Positions 10,046 to 19,601 of a stretch of 64,000 nucleotides of DNA are shown piece after piece. Below the pieces are notes generated by a model. It made no database searches. It was not told the DNA's origin and saw only the letters and a list, made by a program, of their open reading frames with translations. Position 1 is the first letter of the stretch. Every line of letters begins with the position of its first letter. The translations under genes and the position numbers were made by a program. The DNA lies in contig NZ_JAOPFX010000001.1 of NCBI RefSeq assembly GCF_025515205.1, positions 1,426,001 through 1,490,000 of the forward strand. Reading direction: 5' to 3'. Origin of the DNA: Microbacterium fluvii. GTDB lineage: Bacteria > Actinomycetota > Actinomycetes > Actinomycetales > Microbacteriaceae.

Positions 10046-11581
10046 TCAGCTCACCCGGATCCGGGGGTCGAGTGCGGAGTACAAGAGGTCCGCGATGAGG
10101 TTGAAGATGACCGCCAGCACACCGGTCACGACGAAGAAGCCCATGACGAGGTTCACGTCGCCGGCGCGGAGGCCGTCGGTGAACAGTGCGCCCATGCCCT
10201 TCCACGCGAAGATCGTCTCGGTGATCACCGCGCCGCCGATGAGCGCGCCGATGTCGAAGGCGATGATCGTCGCGATCGGGATGAGCGCGTTGCGCATCGC
10301 GTGGCGGACGATCACGGTGCGCTCGGTGAGACCCTTGGCGCGCGCCGTGCGCACGTAGTCCTGGTTGAGCACCTCGAGGAGGCTCGATCGCGCGTAGCGC
10401 GTGTACGACGCGATCGACACGACCGCCAGCGCGATCGTCGGCAGGATCAGGTGGGCGAACCCGTCGAGGATCTGGAACCACATGTCGCCCTGCAGGTTCG
10501 GGGTCTCGGATCCGATCGTCGCGATGACGCCCGACTGCGGAATGCGGTCGAGGTAGTCGGGGTAGATCAGCAGCACGCGGTCGACGACGACCACCAGGAA
10601 CGTGATGAAGCTCACGATGCCGGCGGTGCGGGCCACCTGCTTCTTGTCGTCGCCGCCGATGAGGAAGCCGACGCCCACGCCCACCGCGATGCCGACGATG
10701 GCCAGCAGCCACAGCATCCATCCGGTCGGGACGTAGAGGAACAGATACTGCAGGGGGTACCAGAGGGCCACCCAGATGCCCACGACGATGAGCGAGGCGA
10801 TGAGGGCGCGGCGGTTCGACAGCCCCGTCGAGACCGCGGTGACGCCGAATGCGGCGGCGATGCCCGTGATGATGATTCCGATAAGGCCGACCGAGGGCTG
10901 GGCGAACCAGCCGGTGAGGTCGAGGACGAGCAGGAGCCCCGCGGAGCCCACGAAGCCCGACGCGAAGGTGATGAGCCTGGTCTTCCAGCTGCCGCCCAGA
11001 GCGGCGGCGAGGATGAAGCCCGTGAGGAACCCCACGAGCGGGTAGACCCACCACTCGATCACCGGATTCGCCAGGAACGCGTTGAAGCGGATGGCGCCGA
11101 ACTCCTTGAGGAGCACCGCGACCCAGAAGATCGGCAGCGAGTAGACGATGAAGGTCAGGAAGGTGACCGAGTAGTCGAAGGCGCTGTACTGGCGGAGGGC
11201 CGTCAGGATGCCGATCGTGAGGCCGACGAGGATCGCGATGATGGTCGCGGCGGTCACCAGCTGGATCGTCGATCCGGCGGCGGTGGCGACCGCTTCGGTC
11301 ACCTGCTGGTTGCTGCGGCTGAAGGCGATGCCCAGGTCGCACTGGAACACGAGGCACTTCGAGGCGCCGGCGAGCCAGGTGAAGTAGCGCAGCACCGGGT
11401 GCACGTCGAGGTGCAGCAGCGCGATGCGGTTGTCGATGAGCTCCTGGCGGTTCGCGGCGTTGCTCTGCTTGAGGTCGGCAAGGGGGTCGGTTCCGATCGC
11501 CGTCAGTGTGTAGACGATGAAGGAGGCGACGAGGAGGACGAGGACGGTGGCGCCGAGTCTCCTCAGAATGAAGGTCAGCAC
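10046..11581 (-). CDS. Peptide ABC transporter permease, DppB/OppB type, enlarged
   Basis: 511-residue membrane permease. The N-terminus (FILRRLGATVLVLLVASFIV) and the C-terminal EAA loop (LNQDYVRTARAKGLTERTVI, about residues 400-420) are classical DppB/OppB. Family members are usually about 310-340 residues; here roughly 170 additional residues with several hydrophobic helices sit between the first core helices and the EAA domain (about residues 165-340). The reading frame and codon use are continuous across the insert, so it is not a frameshift fusion. It lies between the lipoprotein gene (two hairpins intervene) and the DppC gene. Confidence 0.9.
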   Translation of the reverse strand: MLTFILRRLGATVLVLLVASFIVYTLTAIGTDPLADLKQSNAANRQELIDNRIALLHLDVHPVLRYFTWLAGASKCLVFQCDLGIAFSRSNQQVTEAVATAAGSTIQLVTAATIIAILVGLTIGILTALRQYSAFDYSVTFLTFIVYSLPIFWVAVLLKEFGAIRFNAFLANPVIEWWVYPLVGFLTGFILAAALGGSWKTRLITFASGFVGSAGLLLVLDLTGWFAQPSVGLIGIIITGIAAAFGVTAVSTGLSNRRALIASLIVVGIWVALWYPLQYLFLYVPTGWMLWLLAIVGIAVGVGVGFLIGGDDKKQVARTAGIVSFITFLVVVVDRVLLIYPDYLDRIPQSGVIATIGSETPNLQGDMWFQILDGFAHLILPTIALAVVSIASYTRYARSSLLEVLNQDYVRTARAKGLTERTVIVRHAMRNALIPIATIIAFDIGALIGGAVITETIFAWKGMGALFTDGLRAGDVNLVMGFFVVTGVLAVIFNLIADLLYSALDPRIRVS

Positions 11582-11696
11582 GGAAGCGCTCGCTCCAGGT
11601 TCGGGGCAGGGGTCATTGATTCGATCCGATCGGGATGCGGTATGCCCAAATTACTACGTCGGGGGCTTCGTCGAAGAATGGACGCCCGCCCGACAC

Positions 11697-11733
11697 GACT
11701 GTGGGTGCCGAGGGTCTCTCGGCACCCACAGTC
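11697..11733. terminator. Perfect 16-bp inverted repeat between the binding-protein and permease genes
   Basis: Arms 11697-11712 and 11718-11733 pair without mismatch around a five-base loop. No U-tract follows on the minus strand. Situated 116 bases before the DppB start, it is likely an intra-operon attenuator or mRNA 3'-end stabiliser. Confidence 0.6.
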
Positions 11734-11750
11734 TGTATCCGGTTGTCCGG

Positions 11751-11785
11751 CACGAAGGGGGCGGCGGGCAGCCGCCCCCTTCGTG
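11751..11785. terminator. Perfect 15-bp GC-rich hairpin after the binding-protein gene
   Basis: Arms 11751-11765 and 11771-11785 around GGGCA/TGCCC, starting 8 bases past the lipoprotein stop codon on the minus strand. It would form first after the binding-protein message and could end or protect it, giving more binding protein than permease. Confidence 0.65.
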
Positions 11786-11792
11786 TGGCCGA

Positions 11793-13664
11793 TTACTCGG
11801 CCGAGGCGTTGGCCGGAGCCCACTCCCAGAAGTTCCAGAAGTAGTCGGGGCTCAGCGGCATCTGCTTGACACCCGTCACGTTCTTGCTCGAGACGGTGAG
11901 TCCAGGGAACTGGAAGATCGGGATCGTCACGGCGTCGGCCCAGATGAGGGTCTCGGCCTGCGTGAGGAGCTCGGTCTGCTTGTCGGCGTCAGCGGTCACG
12001 TTGAGCTCGGCCAGCAGGTCGGTGACCTCCTGGTTGCAGTAGCCCATGTAGTTGCCGCCCTTGGCTGCCGGGTCGTCGTAGCACGCGTAGATCTGGTCGG
12101 ATCCACCGACGGCCAGCGAGGTCTGCGACCACGCGAAGATCGTCGCGTCGTGCGGGTTGACCGGCTCGGCCGACGGGTCGGTGAAGACCCAGTTCGGCTC
12201 GCTCTGGTCGACCAGCTTGAAGCCGGCCTTGGCAGCCGAGGCCGCGATCAGCTCGAACTCCTGCCCACGACGGACGTTGCCCTCGGGGTACCAGAAGCCG
12301 ACCTCGATCTCGCCCGAGACGCCCGCCTCGTCGAGCAGCGCCTTGGCGCCCTCGATGTCGACGTCGGTGTAGTCGGCGGAGCCGTTGGCCTCGGTCAGCA
12401 CCGGGTAGCGCACCGTGTCGGCCGCGCTGACGAGGTTCGCGTTGCGCACGACCGCGTCGGACTGCAGCGGAACGATGATCTTGTCGACGATCTCCTGGCG
12501 CGGGATCGTCTTCAGGAACGCCTGGCGGACCTTGAGGGCCTTGGCCTCGTCACCGTCGTAGGTGGCGGGGTCGAACGGGCCGCCGTTGTTGACCGTGAGG
12601 TCCACGTGCTCGTGCGACGCCTGGATGCCCTGCTGCACCTCGGCGGTGTCGATCGACTGCGCGAGCTGGAGGATGTCAGACGTGGGCTGGCCCGACCAGA
12701 TGTCGAGCTCGCCCGACTGCAGAGCCTGCAGCGCGGTGGTCGAGTCGGCGATGGCGCGCACCGTGATCTTCTCGTACTTCGGCGACTCGCCCCACGTGAA
12801 CAGCGGGTTGGCGACGATCGTCGTGTACTCGTCTTCCTTGGTGTCGAGCAGGTTGTACTGACCGGCGGTGAGGAAGGCGGCGGGGCTCTCAGGCATCGTC
12901 GTGTAGACGTAGGCGTCGTTCCACGCGGTGGCGAGGGCGGTCAGCACCTCGGTGTCGCCGTCCTGGATGGCCGAGATGACCTTCTCCTTGGCACCCTCGG
13001 CGAACTTCTTGGCCGCGTCGGTGTACTTGGTGAAGTCGTCGTCCGACTGCGAGCTCTGGTAGGTGTCCCAGGCGGCCTGCACGTCGGCGTACTCGTCGGG
13101 GTAGGCCAGGGCGTAGGTGCCGTGGGCCGACACGCCGAGGGGCTGGATGAGCTCCCAGTCGACGTAGGGCTCGTCGTAGACGAGGGTGATCTCCTTCTCG
13201 CCGACCTCGGGGGTCGCGGTGATCAGGTTGTAGCCGGTGGTGGCCGCGGGGCCCCAGCCGCCCTCGACGTTGCCCGACATGGCTGCCCACTGCATGAGCA
13301 TGTCGGCCTCGTCGATCGGCACACCGTCAGACCAGACGGCGTCGGCCGTGATCTTGTAGTCGACGGTCAGCGGGTCGTCGCTCGTCTTCTCGTAGGTGCC
13401 GAAATCCGTGTTCTTCACGAGCTCGGGGGTGTTGTCGTAGTAGGCCCACGACGACGCCGAGTCGGTCAGGTACTTGATGTTCGCGTTGGCGGTGTTGTTT
13501 CCGGCGCTGCTGTTCGAGTTGAACGCCATGAAGCCTTCGTTGTAGGCGGTGTTGATCTCCGTGCCTTCAACGACTTCCGACTGGTACGGGTTTCCGCAGC
13601 CCGAGAGCACGAGTGCTCCCGCGGCAACGACACCCACGCCCGCCATAAGACGTGCGATCTTCAC
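11793..13664 (-). CDS. Peptide ABC transporter substrate-binding lipoprotein
   Basis: 623-residue family 5 extracellular solute-binding protein (DppA/OppA type). A lipoprotein signal peptide with lipobox VLSGC places the lipidated cysteine near residue 21, anchoring it to the outer face of the membrane. The long two-lobed body includes DYKITADAVWSDGVPIDEAD, a hallmark of this family. The GTG at 13664 is fixed by AGGAGG four bases upstream; upstream in-frame codons lack this. It is the first gene of the importer locus, with a promoter candidate at 13726-13754 and two strong hairpins after its stop. Confidence 0.94.
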   Translation of the reverse strand: MKIARLMAGVGVVAAGALVLSGCGNPYQSEVVEGTEINTAYNEGFMAFNSNSSAGNNTANANIKYLTDSASSWAYYDNTPELVKNTDFGTYEKTSDDPLTVDYKITADAVWSDGVPIDEADMLMQWAAMSGNVEGGWGPAATTGYNLITATPEVGEKEITLVYDEPYVDWELIQPLGVSAHGTYALAYPDEYADVQAAWDTYQSSQSDDDFTKYTDAAKKFAEGAKEKVISAIQDGDTEVLTALATAWNDAYVYTTMPESPAAFLTAGQYNLLDTKEDEYTTIVANPLFTWGESPKYEKITVRAIADSTTALQALQSGELDIWSGQPTSDILQLAQSIDTAEVQQGIQASHEHVDLTVNNGGPFDPATYDGDEAKALKVRQAFLKTIPRQEIVDKIIVPLQSDAVVRNANLVSAADTVRYPVLTEANGSADYTDVDIEGAKALLDEAGVSGEIEVGFWYPEGNVRRGQEFELIAASAAKAGFKLVDQSEPNWVFTDPSAEPVNPHDATIFAWSQTSLAVGGSDQIYACYDDPAAKGGNYMGYCNQEVTDLLAELNVTADADKQTELLTQAETLIWADAVTIPIFQFPGLTVSSKNVTGVKQMPLSPDYFWNFWEWAPANASAE

Positions 13665-13725
13665 ATTTCCTCCTGTGCAAGGGTTAAGTGCCCAGCCTGT
13701 GGCAGCTCTGGACACGGACACGGCA

Positions 13726-13754
13726 ACCCTAAGCACGCCCCCTCGCACCGGCAA
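13726..13754 (-). promoter_or_regulatory. Candidate sigma-A promoter of the peptide importer locus
   Basis: On the minus strand TTGCCG, a 17-base spacer and TAGGGT, giving a start near 13719 and a leader of about 55 bases ending in AGGAGG. Spacing and hexamers fit an actinobacterial housekeeping promoter. Confidence 0.55.
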
Positions 13755-13806
13755 AACGCCTTGGGAAACCGTTACATATCCTTTACTCCGCGTGACATGG
13801 CTGTGC

Positions 13807-13812
13807 CATTCT
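13807..13812 (+). promoter_or_regulatory. Possible -10 element of a leaderless mRNA
   Basis: CATTCT ends six bases before the GTG of the CPBP gene, and no ribosome binding site is present. Weak on its own; it fits a pattern seen at four other genes in the window. Confidence 0.25.
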
Positions 13813-13818
13813 GACAAC

Positions 13819-14676
13819 GTGCCCGGCTCGACACCCTCAGATCTGCCCAGTCTTCCGCCCCTCACCCGCGGAGAGCGGGTGCGCGTGCGGTGGGAGATCT
13901 GGATCGTCCTGGCCATCTCGGTGGGCCAGTCGGCGCTGTACAGCCTGCTGTCGTTCGTTCGCTCGATCCTGCGCGCCCTCGAGTCCAGCGGCACGCTCGC
14001 CGATCAGCAGACGACGCTGAACCCGACGCGCGATTCCGCCGCGTTCTGGGATGCCCTCTACCAGCTGCTCAGCATCCTCTTCTCGCTCTCGCTCGTGGCG
14101 ATGGTCGTCTACCTGCTGTGGGAGCCCGGGTCCAACGCGCTGCGGCGCATCGGCCTCGACTTCCGCCGCTTCGGGTCGGACGTCGGCCGCGGTGCGCTGC
14201 TGGTCGTCGTGATCGGCGTGCCGGGACTCGCGCTGTACGCCGTGGGACGGATGCTGGGCCTCACCCTCCAGGTGAGCGCGTCGCCGCTGGATGCCGCCAG
14301 GTACACCGTGCCGCTGCTGGTGCTCGCCGCCGTGCGGGCTGCCCTGGTGGAAGAGGTGGTCTTCATCGGGTACCTCTTCGACAGGCTGCGCCGGCTGGGG
14401 TGGTCCTCGTGGTCGATCATCCTCACGACGGCGGGACTGCGCGGCGCGTACCACGCCTACCAGGGCGTCGGCGCGATCGTCGGCAACGTCGCGATGGGCG
14501 TCGTGTTCGGCTGGTGCTACCGGCGATGGGGCCGCGTCATGCCGCTCGTCGTGGCCCACACCCTCATCGACGTCGTCGCCTTCGTCGGCTATCCGCTCGC
14601 GGTCGTGCTGTGGCCGGGCGTCTTCGCCCCCGCGGTCTCCCCCACCCCCACCCCCACCTCCACCGCCACCCCCTAG
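13819..14676 (+). CDS. CPBP family intramembrane glutamic endopeptidase
   Basis: 285-residue membrane protein of the CAAX-protease and bacteriocin-processing (CPBP/Abi) family. The catalytic motif EE sits at residues 178-179 within LVEEVVFIGYLFDRLRR, a histidine follows at about 212 (GAYHAYQG), and a later VVAHTLIDV motif supplies the second metal/catalytic histidine. Around seven to eight membrane helices are visible. The GTG at 13819 is chosen because it begins just before the charged segment preceding helix 1; a longer frame runs back over the neighbour's leader. It ends in a Thr/Pro-rich tail. Divergent from the ABC importer. Its target is unknown. Confidence 0.85.
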   Translation: MPGSTPSDLPSLPPLTRGERVRVRWEIWIVLAISVGQSALYSLLSFVRSILRALESSGTLADQQTTLNPTRDSAAFWDALYQLLSILFSLSLVAMVVYLLWEPGSNALRRIGLDFRRFGSDVGRGALLVVVIGVPGLALYAVGRMLGLTLQVSASPLDAARYTVPLLVLAAVRAALVEEVVFIGYLFDRLRRLGWSSWSIILTTAGLRGAYHAYQGVGAIVGNVAMGVVFGWCYRRWGRVMPLVVAHTLIDVVAFVGYPLAVVLWPGVFAPAVSPTPTPTSTATP

Positions 14677-14723
14677 CCGTCCACGCAGCCGCCGACGTCG
14701 CCGCCGCGAAACCCCCACCATCA

Positions 14724-14780
14724 CACGTGAGACCCCGAATTGAGCGCCAGACCCCCCGCCCGCACGAGGGTCTCGGCGTG
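14724..14780. repeat. Imperfect palindrome, GAGACCC/GGGTCTC repeat family, upstream copy
   Basis: The CACGTGAGACCC arm at 14724-14735 and GGGTCTCGGCGTG at 14768-14780 are inverted around a GC-rich loop. The same GGGTCTCGG core recurs five times on the far side of the next gene. No coding sequence is visible in 14677-14941. Confidence 0.6.
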
Positions 14781-14941
14781 AAGGGCGGGTTTCGGCGAGC
14801 TTGCCCGGCGCGGATGCGGCGGCCTCCGCTGACCGCTGTGCGCGCAGCGTCCGCTCCTCCCCAGCCCGCGTGATGGAGCTTCTGTGCCCGGTGGGGCGGA
14901 TCCGATCACACCTCCTGTCAGGTCGCTGAGAGGCTCTCGCC

Positions 14942-15949
14942 ATGCCCGTGCTCACCGCATCCACGACGATCCGACAGAGCCCCGTGCTGCTGATCACGGC
15001 GCGCGACCGCGCGCTGCGCGAGGTGCTGCCCAAGGGCGCACCCGTCGTGCGCGTGTGTCGCGGCGTGGTCGCGCCGAAGCGCGAGTGGGAGGCGTTGCGG
15101 CCGTGGGAGCGGTATCTGGCCCGCGTGCATGCGGTCGCCCTCACCCACCCCGGCGTCGTGTTCACGCTCGAGTCGGCCGCGGCACTGCTCGGGATGCCTC
15201 TCTTCGGCGAACCACGCCATGTGCATGTGCTCGCCGTCACGGGCAAGTCCCGGCAGTTCGACGGTGTCGTGGTGCACAGCTCCAAGGGTCAGCCCGATCT
15301 CATCGAGCTCGACGGCCACGTGCTCACCTCCGTGGCACAGACGACGGTCGACCTCTGCCGGGTCCTCCCTCCCGCTTTCGCGCTCGCGACCGCCGATGTG
15401 CTCCTGCGCGCCGCCGCCGCTGCCGGCGAGGCGACCATCGATCTCAGAAAGCACGCGCGTGCGACGGCGAACCGCCGAGGGCTCCGCCAGGTCGACTGGG
15501 TGGCGGCCCGTGCATCCGCCGCGGCGGAGTCGCCGGGCGAGAGCGTCAGCCGCGCTGTCATCGAGTGGCTGGGGTACGAGGAGCCCGAACCGCAGGAGGT
15601 CTTCCACTTCGAAGATGTCGAAGACCGTGTGGACTTCTTCTTCCGCAGAGTCCGCGTCGCGGGCGAGTCCGATGGCTACGGAAAATACGACGCCGACGAC
15701 GCGGAGGCCTCAAAGCAGCACTTCGTCGACGAGAAGCGACGCGAAGACCGGCTGCGACGCCATCTCGGCGGTTTCGCGCGATGGGACTGGGCCGACGCGA
15801 TGCGGTTCGAACCCCTCGACCGAGCGCTGCGCAGCGCGGGGCTGAGCCCTCTCTACCCGCGTCACGCCGCGATGCTCGCCACGCTCAAGAGCAACCCCCG
15901 GTCGCTTCCGCCCGTCGCCTCGTCGCGCCGGCCGCCGGGCGAGCGCTGA
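14942..15949 (+). CDS. Endonuclease-like (VSR/DUF559-type) protein with AbiEi-like N-terminal region
   Basis: 335-residue soluble protein of an actinobacterial family annotated as DUF559 or AbiEi-antitoxin-domain proteins. The middle contains VVFTLESAAALLGMPL, the conserved core following the helix-turn-helix part. The C-terminal domain has a nuclease-like pattern: D in EDRVDFFF (about residue 228) then GESDGYGKY (about 240-248), resembling the acidic-acidic-lysine arrangement of PD-(D/E)XK enzymes. The start is the first ATG giving a protein; no strong ribosome site is seen. The gene stands alone, boxed by GGGTCTC repeats on both sides. A related gene lies at 29216. Catalysis and target are not established. 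Confidence 0.65.
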   Translation: MPVLTASTTIRQSPVLLITARDRALREVLPKGAPVVRVCRGVVAPKREWEALRPWERYLARVHAVALTHPGVVFTLESAAALLGMPLFGEPRHVHVLAVTGKSRQFDGVVVHSSKGQPDLIELDGHVLTSVAQTTVDLCRVLPPAFALATADVLLRAAAAAGEATIDLRKHARATANRRGLRQVDWVAARASAAAESPGESVSRAVIEWLGYEEPEPQEVFHFEDVEDRVDFFFRRVRVAGESDGYGKYDADDAEASKQHFVDEKRREDRLRRHLGGFARWDWADAMRFEPLDRALRSAGLSPLYPRHAAMLATLKSNPRSLPPVASSRRPPGER

Positions 15950-16332
15950 TCCCCGCGTCGGCTGCCCGATCGCAGACCACCGGACGCCCGCCGCACCCCG
16001 CTTCCCACCGCGGAGATGCCGAAACCCACCGCCGGCGCCGATACCCCGCGTTGCGACGTGGGCTTCGCGACCAGACACGGGTCTCGGGTTGCTGTGACGT
16101 GGGCTTCGGGGCCAGAGACGGGTCTCGGGTTGCTGTGACGTGGGCTTCGGGGCCAGGCGGGTCTCGGGGCCGAGAGCGGGCTCTGGGCCGCCAGTGGACC
16201 GAAGGTTCCGGGGCGGTCTCGACCCGAGCGCTGAGACCCGCTCCCCACACCGAGACCCTCACGTCGGGCGTGGGTCTCGGTGCAGGAAGTGGGTCTCGGC
16301 GCGTGCGCGACGGGCTTCGCGCCCGCCCGCGG
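15950..16332. repeat. Gene-free region with GGGTCTCGG repeats and a 41-bp tandem repeat
   Basis: A 383-base gap without a convincing gene. It holds a 41-base unit repeated about 2.5 times (16055-16095, 16096-16136, partial 16137-16156) and five GGGTCTCGG cores (16079, 16120, 16159, 16272, 16291), with inverted copies at 16231 and 16250. The pair 16248-16258/16272-16282 is a perfect 11-base inverted repeat. Short in-frame readings across it are repeat-derived and not genes. Confidence 0.8.
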
Positions 16333-19221
16333 CTAGGCGAAGGCCTCGGGCGGGGGGCAGGCGCAGACGAGGTTGCGGTCGCCGTAGGCCTGGTCGATGC
16401 GGCGCACCGGCGGCCAGTACTTGGTCCGCACGAGCGCGTGCACGGGGTAGACGGCCTCTTCGCGGGAGTACGGACGCCGCCACTCCCCCTCGATCACCGA
16501 CTGCGCCGTGTGCGGGGCGTTCACGAGCGGGTTGTCTGCGGCATCCCATTCGCCCGATGCGACCCGGTCGGCCTCGGCGCGGATCGCGATCATCGCCTCG
16601 ATGAACCGCTCGATCTCGCCGAGATCCTCGGATTCGGTGGGCTCGATCATGAGCGTGCCCGCCACGGGGAACGACATGGTCGGGGCGTGGAAGCCGTAGT
16701 CGATGAGGCGCTTGGCCACATCGTCGACGGTGACGCCCGTCGCCTCCTTCAGGGGCCGGAGGTCCAGGATGCACTCGTGCGCGACGAGTCCGGCGGCCCC
16801 GGTGTAGAGCACCGGGTAGTGCTCGCGCAGCCGGTGCGCGATGTAGTTGGCCGACACCACGGCGGCGGCCGTCGCCTTTCGCAGGCCCGCGGCGCCCATC
16901 ATCCGCACGTAGGCCCACGAGATCGGCAGGATCGAGGCCGAGCCGTAGGGCGCCGCCGAGATCGGGCCACCGTCGAAGACGAAGCCGCCGGCATGGTCGG
17001 CGCGCTGGGCGAGCGGGTGCGAGGGCAGGTAGGGCGCGAGATGCGCCTTGGCCGCGACAGGCCCCACACCGGGGCCGCCCCCGCCGTGCGGGATCGCGAA
17101 GGTCTTGTGCAGGTTCAGGTGCGACACGTCGCCGCGGAGGTCGCCGAAGCGCGCGAACCCGAGCAGCGCGTTGAGGTTGGCGCCGTCGACGTAGACCTGT
17201 CCGCCTGCGTCGTGCACGGCCTGCGTGATCTCGAGCACGTCGTGCTCGTAGACGCCGTGCGTCGACGGGTAGGTGATCATGAGGGCGGCAAGCGCATCGG
17301 CGTGCGCCGCGATCTTGGCGCGCAGGTCGTCGAGGTCGACGTTGCCGGCCTCGTCGCATGCGACGACGACGACCTTCATGCCCGCCAGCACCGCAGACGC
17401 CGCGTTCGTGCCGTGCGCCGAGGAGGGGATCAGGCACACCGTGCGGCCCTCGTCGCCGTTCGCGAGGTGGTACCCGCGGATGGCCAGCAGCCCGGCCAGC
17501 TCGCCCTGCGAGCCGGCGTTCGGCTGCAGCGACACGGCGTCGTAGCCGGTGACCTCTGCCAGCCACGTCTCGAGCTGCTCGATCATCGCGAGGTAGCCGG
17601 TCACGTCGTCGGCCGGGGCGAAGGGGTGGACGCCGGCGAACTCCGGCCACGACACGGCCGCCATCTCGGTGGCCGCGTTGAGCTTCATGGTGCACGACCC
17701 GAGCGGGATCATGCCGCGGTCGAGGGCGTAGTCGCGGTCGGCGAGCTGCTTGAGATAGCGCATCATCGCCGTCTCGGACCGGTGGCTGTTGAACACCGGA
17801 TGCTGCAGGTACCCCTCGACCCGGTGCAGGTCGGCGGCGACGCGGGCAAGCGGCACCGCGGCCTCGAACGGCACGGCGCGCTCGCCCTGCTCTCCCCCGC
17901 CGATGACCTCGGCCTCGGGGACGCCGAACGCCCACGCGACGGCGGCGAGGTCGGCGGCGGTCGTCGTCTCGTCGACCGAGACCCCGACGGTCGCATCCGA
18001 CGCCAGGAAGAGCTGGTAGCCGCGCTCACGCGCGCGGTCGACCACGCGCTGCGCCGACCCTGGCACGGTGACGCGCAGGGTGTCGAAGAACGCGTCGGAG
18101 GCCAGGCTCAGGCCGTACGAGCGCAGCACCGAGGCCAGCGCCTCGGCCTTGCGGGCGACGTCGGTCGCGATCGCCTTGAGGCCCTGCGGCCCGTGGTACA
18201 CCGCATACATCGAGGCCATGACGGCCAGCAGCACCTGCGCCGTGCAGATGTTGGAGGTGGCCTTCTCGCGGCGGATGTGCTGCTCGCGCGTCTGCAGAGC
18301 GAGCCGATAGGCGGGGTGGCCGGCGGCATCCTGCGAGACGCCGACGAGGCGTCCAGGCAGCTGCCGCTCGAGGCCTGCGCGCACCGCCATGTACCCGGCA
18401 TGCGGGCCGCCGAAGCCGAGCGGCACGCCGAAGCGCTGCGTCGTGCCGACCGCGACGTCGGCGCCCAGCGACCCGGGCGAGCGCAGCAGCGTGAGCGCCA
18501 GCAGGTCGGCGGCGACGACGACGAGCCCGCCCCCGGCATGCACCGAGGCGATCACGGCGGAGGGGTCGCTCACGCGCCCCGACGCGCCCGGGTACTGCAC
18601 GAACGCGCCGAACGCCTCGGGCAGCTCCCCGAGGGCGGCCACGTCGAACTCGACGAGCTCGATGCCGACGGCGGCGGCACGGTGGGCCAGCAGCGCCTTC
18701 GTCTGCGGCAGCGCGTCGGCGTCGACCAGGAACACGTTCGAGGTCGAGCGCGACCCGCGGCGGGCCACCAGCATCCCCTCGACGACGGCCGTGGCCTCGT
18801 CGAGCATCGACGCGTTGGCGGTCGCGAGCCCCGTGAGGTCGGTCACCATCGTCTGGAAGTTGATGAGCGCCTCCAGGCGCCCCTGCGAGATCTCGGGCTG
18901 GTACGGCGTGTAGGCGGTGTACCACGACGGGTTCTCGAAGACGTTGCGTGCGATGACGGCGGGCGTGTGGGTGTCGTAGTAGCCGAGGCCGATCATCGGG
19001 CGCGCGGTGCGATTCTGCGACGCGAGCGCGCGCAGCTCGGCGAGGGCCTCGGCCTCGGTCGCCGCGGCCGGGATGCCGCTCGTCGACCGAGGTGCGACGT
19101 GGATCGATGCCGGCACCGCCGCCTCGACGAGCGCCTCGACGGTGTCGTACCCGAGCGCGTCGAGCATGACGCGCTGCGCGTCGGCGTCGACGCCGATGTG
19201 ACGGTCTGCGAACCCGGTCAC
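16333..19221 (-). CDS. gcvP: Glycine dehydrogenase (decarboxylating), P-protein
   Basis: 962-residue PLP enzyme of the glycine cleavage system, decarboxylating glycine and passing the aminomethyl group to the lipoyl arm of GcvH. Both fused halves are present. The N-terminal half opens with [20 protein letters not shown], and the C-terminal half carries the PLP lysine K706 in [21 protein letters not shown] at 19221 overlaps the gcvH stop by four bases, indicating translational coupling and fixing the start. It is the last gene of gcvT-gcvH-gcvP. Length is normal for the monomeric P-protein. Confidence 0.97.
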   Translation of the reverse strand: MTGFADRHIGVDADAQRVMLDALGYDTVEALVEAAVPASIHVAPRSTSGIPAAATEAEALAELRALASQNRTARPMIGLGYYDTHTPAVIARNVFENPSWYTAYTPYQPEISQGRLEALINFQTMVTDLTGLATANASMLDEATAVVEGMLVARRGSRSTSNVFLVDADALPQTKALLAHRAAAVGIELVEFDVAALGELPEAFGAFVQYPGASGRVSDPSAVIASVHAGGGLVVVAADLLALTLLRSPGSLGADVAVGTTQRFGVPLGFGGPHAGYMAVRAGLERQLPGRLVGVSQDAAGHPAYRLALQTREQHIRREKATSNICTAQVLLAVMASMYAVYHGPQGLKAIATDVARKAEALASVLRSYGLSLASDAFFDTLRVTVPGSAQRVVDRARERGYQLFLASDATVGVSVDETTTAADLAAVAWAFGVPEAEVIGGGEQGERAVPFEAAVPLARVAADLHRVEGYLQHPVFNSHRSETAMMRYLKQLADRDYALDRGMIPLGSCTMKLNAATEMAAVSWPEFAGVHPFAPADDVTGYLAMIEQLETWLAEVTGYDAVSLQPNAGSQGELAGLLAIRGYHLANGDEGRTVCLIPSSAHGTNAASAVLAGMKVVVVACDEAGNVDLDDLRAKIAAHADALAALMITYPSTHGVYEHDVLEITQAVHDAGGQVYVDGANLNALLGFARFGDLRGDVSHLNLHKTFAIPHGGGGPGVGPVAAKAHLAPYLPSHPLAQRADHAGGFVFDGGPISAAPYGSASILPISWAYVRMMGAAGLRKATAAAVVSANYIAHRLREHYPVLYTGAAGLVAHECILDLRPLKEATGVTVDDVAKRLIDYGFHAPTMSFPVAGTLMIEPTESEDLGEIERFIEAMIAIRAEADRVASGEWDAADNPLVNAPHTAQSVIEGEWRRPYSREEAVYPVHALVRTKYWPPVRRIDQAYGDRNLVCACPPPEAFA

Positions 19222-19601
19222 GCCTCGCCGCCCGTGAGCGCCTCGTAGGCGGCGCGGTCGAGCAGGGCCTCTGCGGCCGACGCGTCGACGCGCACCTTGA
19301 TGAGCCACCCCGCGCCGAAGGCATCGGAGTTGACCAGCGACGGGTCGTCGACGACGGCGTCGTTGAGCTCGACGACCTCGCCCGACAGTGGCGCGTAGAG
19401 CTCGCCGACCGACTTGGTCGACTCGATCTCGCCGCACACCTGGTCGGCGGTGAGGGCGGTGCCCGCGGCGGGCAGGTCGACGTAGACGACGTCGCCGAGC
19501 TTGTCGGCGGCGTAGTCGGTGATGCCGACCGTGGCCACATCGCCCTCGAGGGCGACCCACTCGTGCTCGGCGGTGTATCGGAGGCTGTTCAGATCGGTCA
19601 C
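19218..19601 (-). CDS. gcvH: Glycine cleavage system H protein
   Basis: 127-residue lipoyl carrier shuttling the aminomethyl group among P, T and L proteins. The lipoylation lysine is K63 in [15 protein letters not shown], and RYTAEHEWV at the N-terminus is typical. GTG start at 19601 overlaps the gcvT stop by four bases. The L protein (dihydrolipoamide dehydrogenase) is not in this operon and must be encoded elsewhere. Confidence 0.97.
   Translation of the reverse strand: MTDLNSLRYTAEHEWVALEGDVATVGITDYAADKLGDVVYVDLPAAGTALTADQVCGEIESTKSVGELYAPLSGEVVELNDAVVDDPSLVNSDAFGAGWLIKVRVDASAAEALLDRAAYEALTGGEA

Noticed and set aside
8348..11869. 1173-codon plus-strand open frame
   Set aside because: Antisense to two permease genes with obvious motifs; composition is dominated by Asp, Arg, His and Glu without domains.
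14942..15949. Abortive-infection toxin-antitoxin pair
   Set aside because: No AbiEii-type nucleotidyltransferase toxin gene is adjacent, so the AbiEi-like region alone does not support a two-gene system.
16055..16156. Possible CRISPR array
   Set aside because: Repeats are directly adjacent with no spacers and no cas genes exist in the window.
15885..16262. Small minus-strand open frames over the repeat region
   Set aside because: They are translations of the tandem repeat, without ribosome site or conserved-looking content.
14884..19248. 1454-codon plus-strand open frame
   Set aside because: Antisense to gcvP and an out-of-frame reading of the endonuclease-like gene and the repeats; no domain seen.
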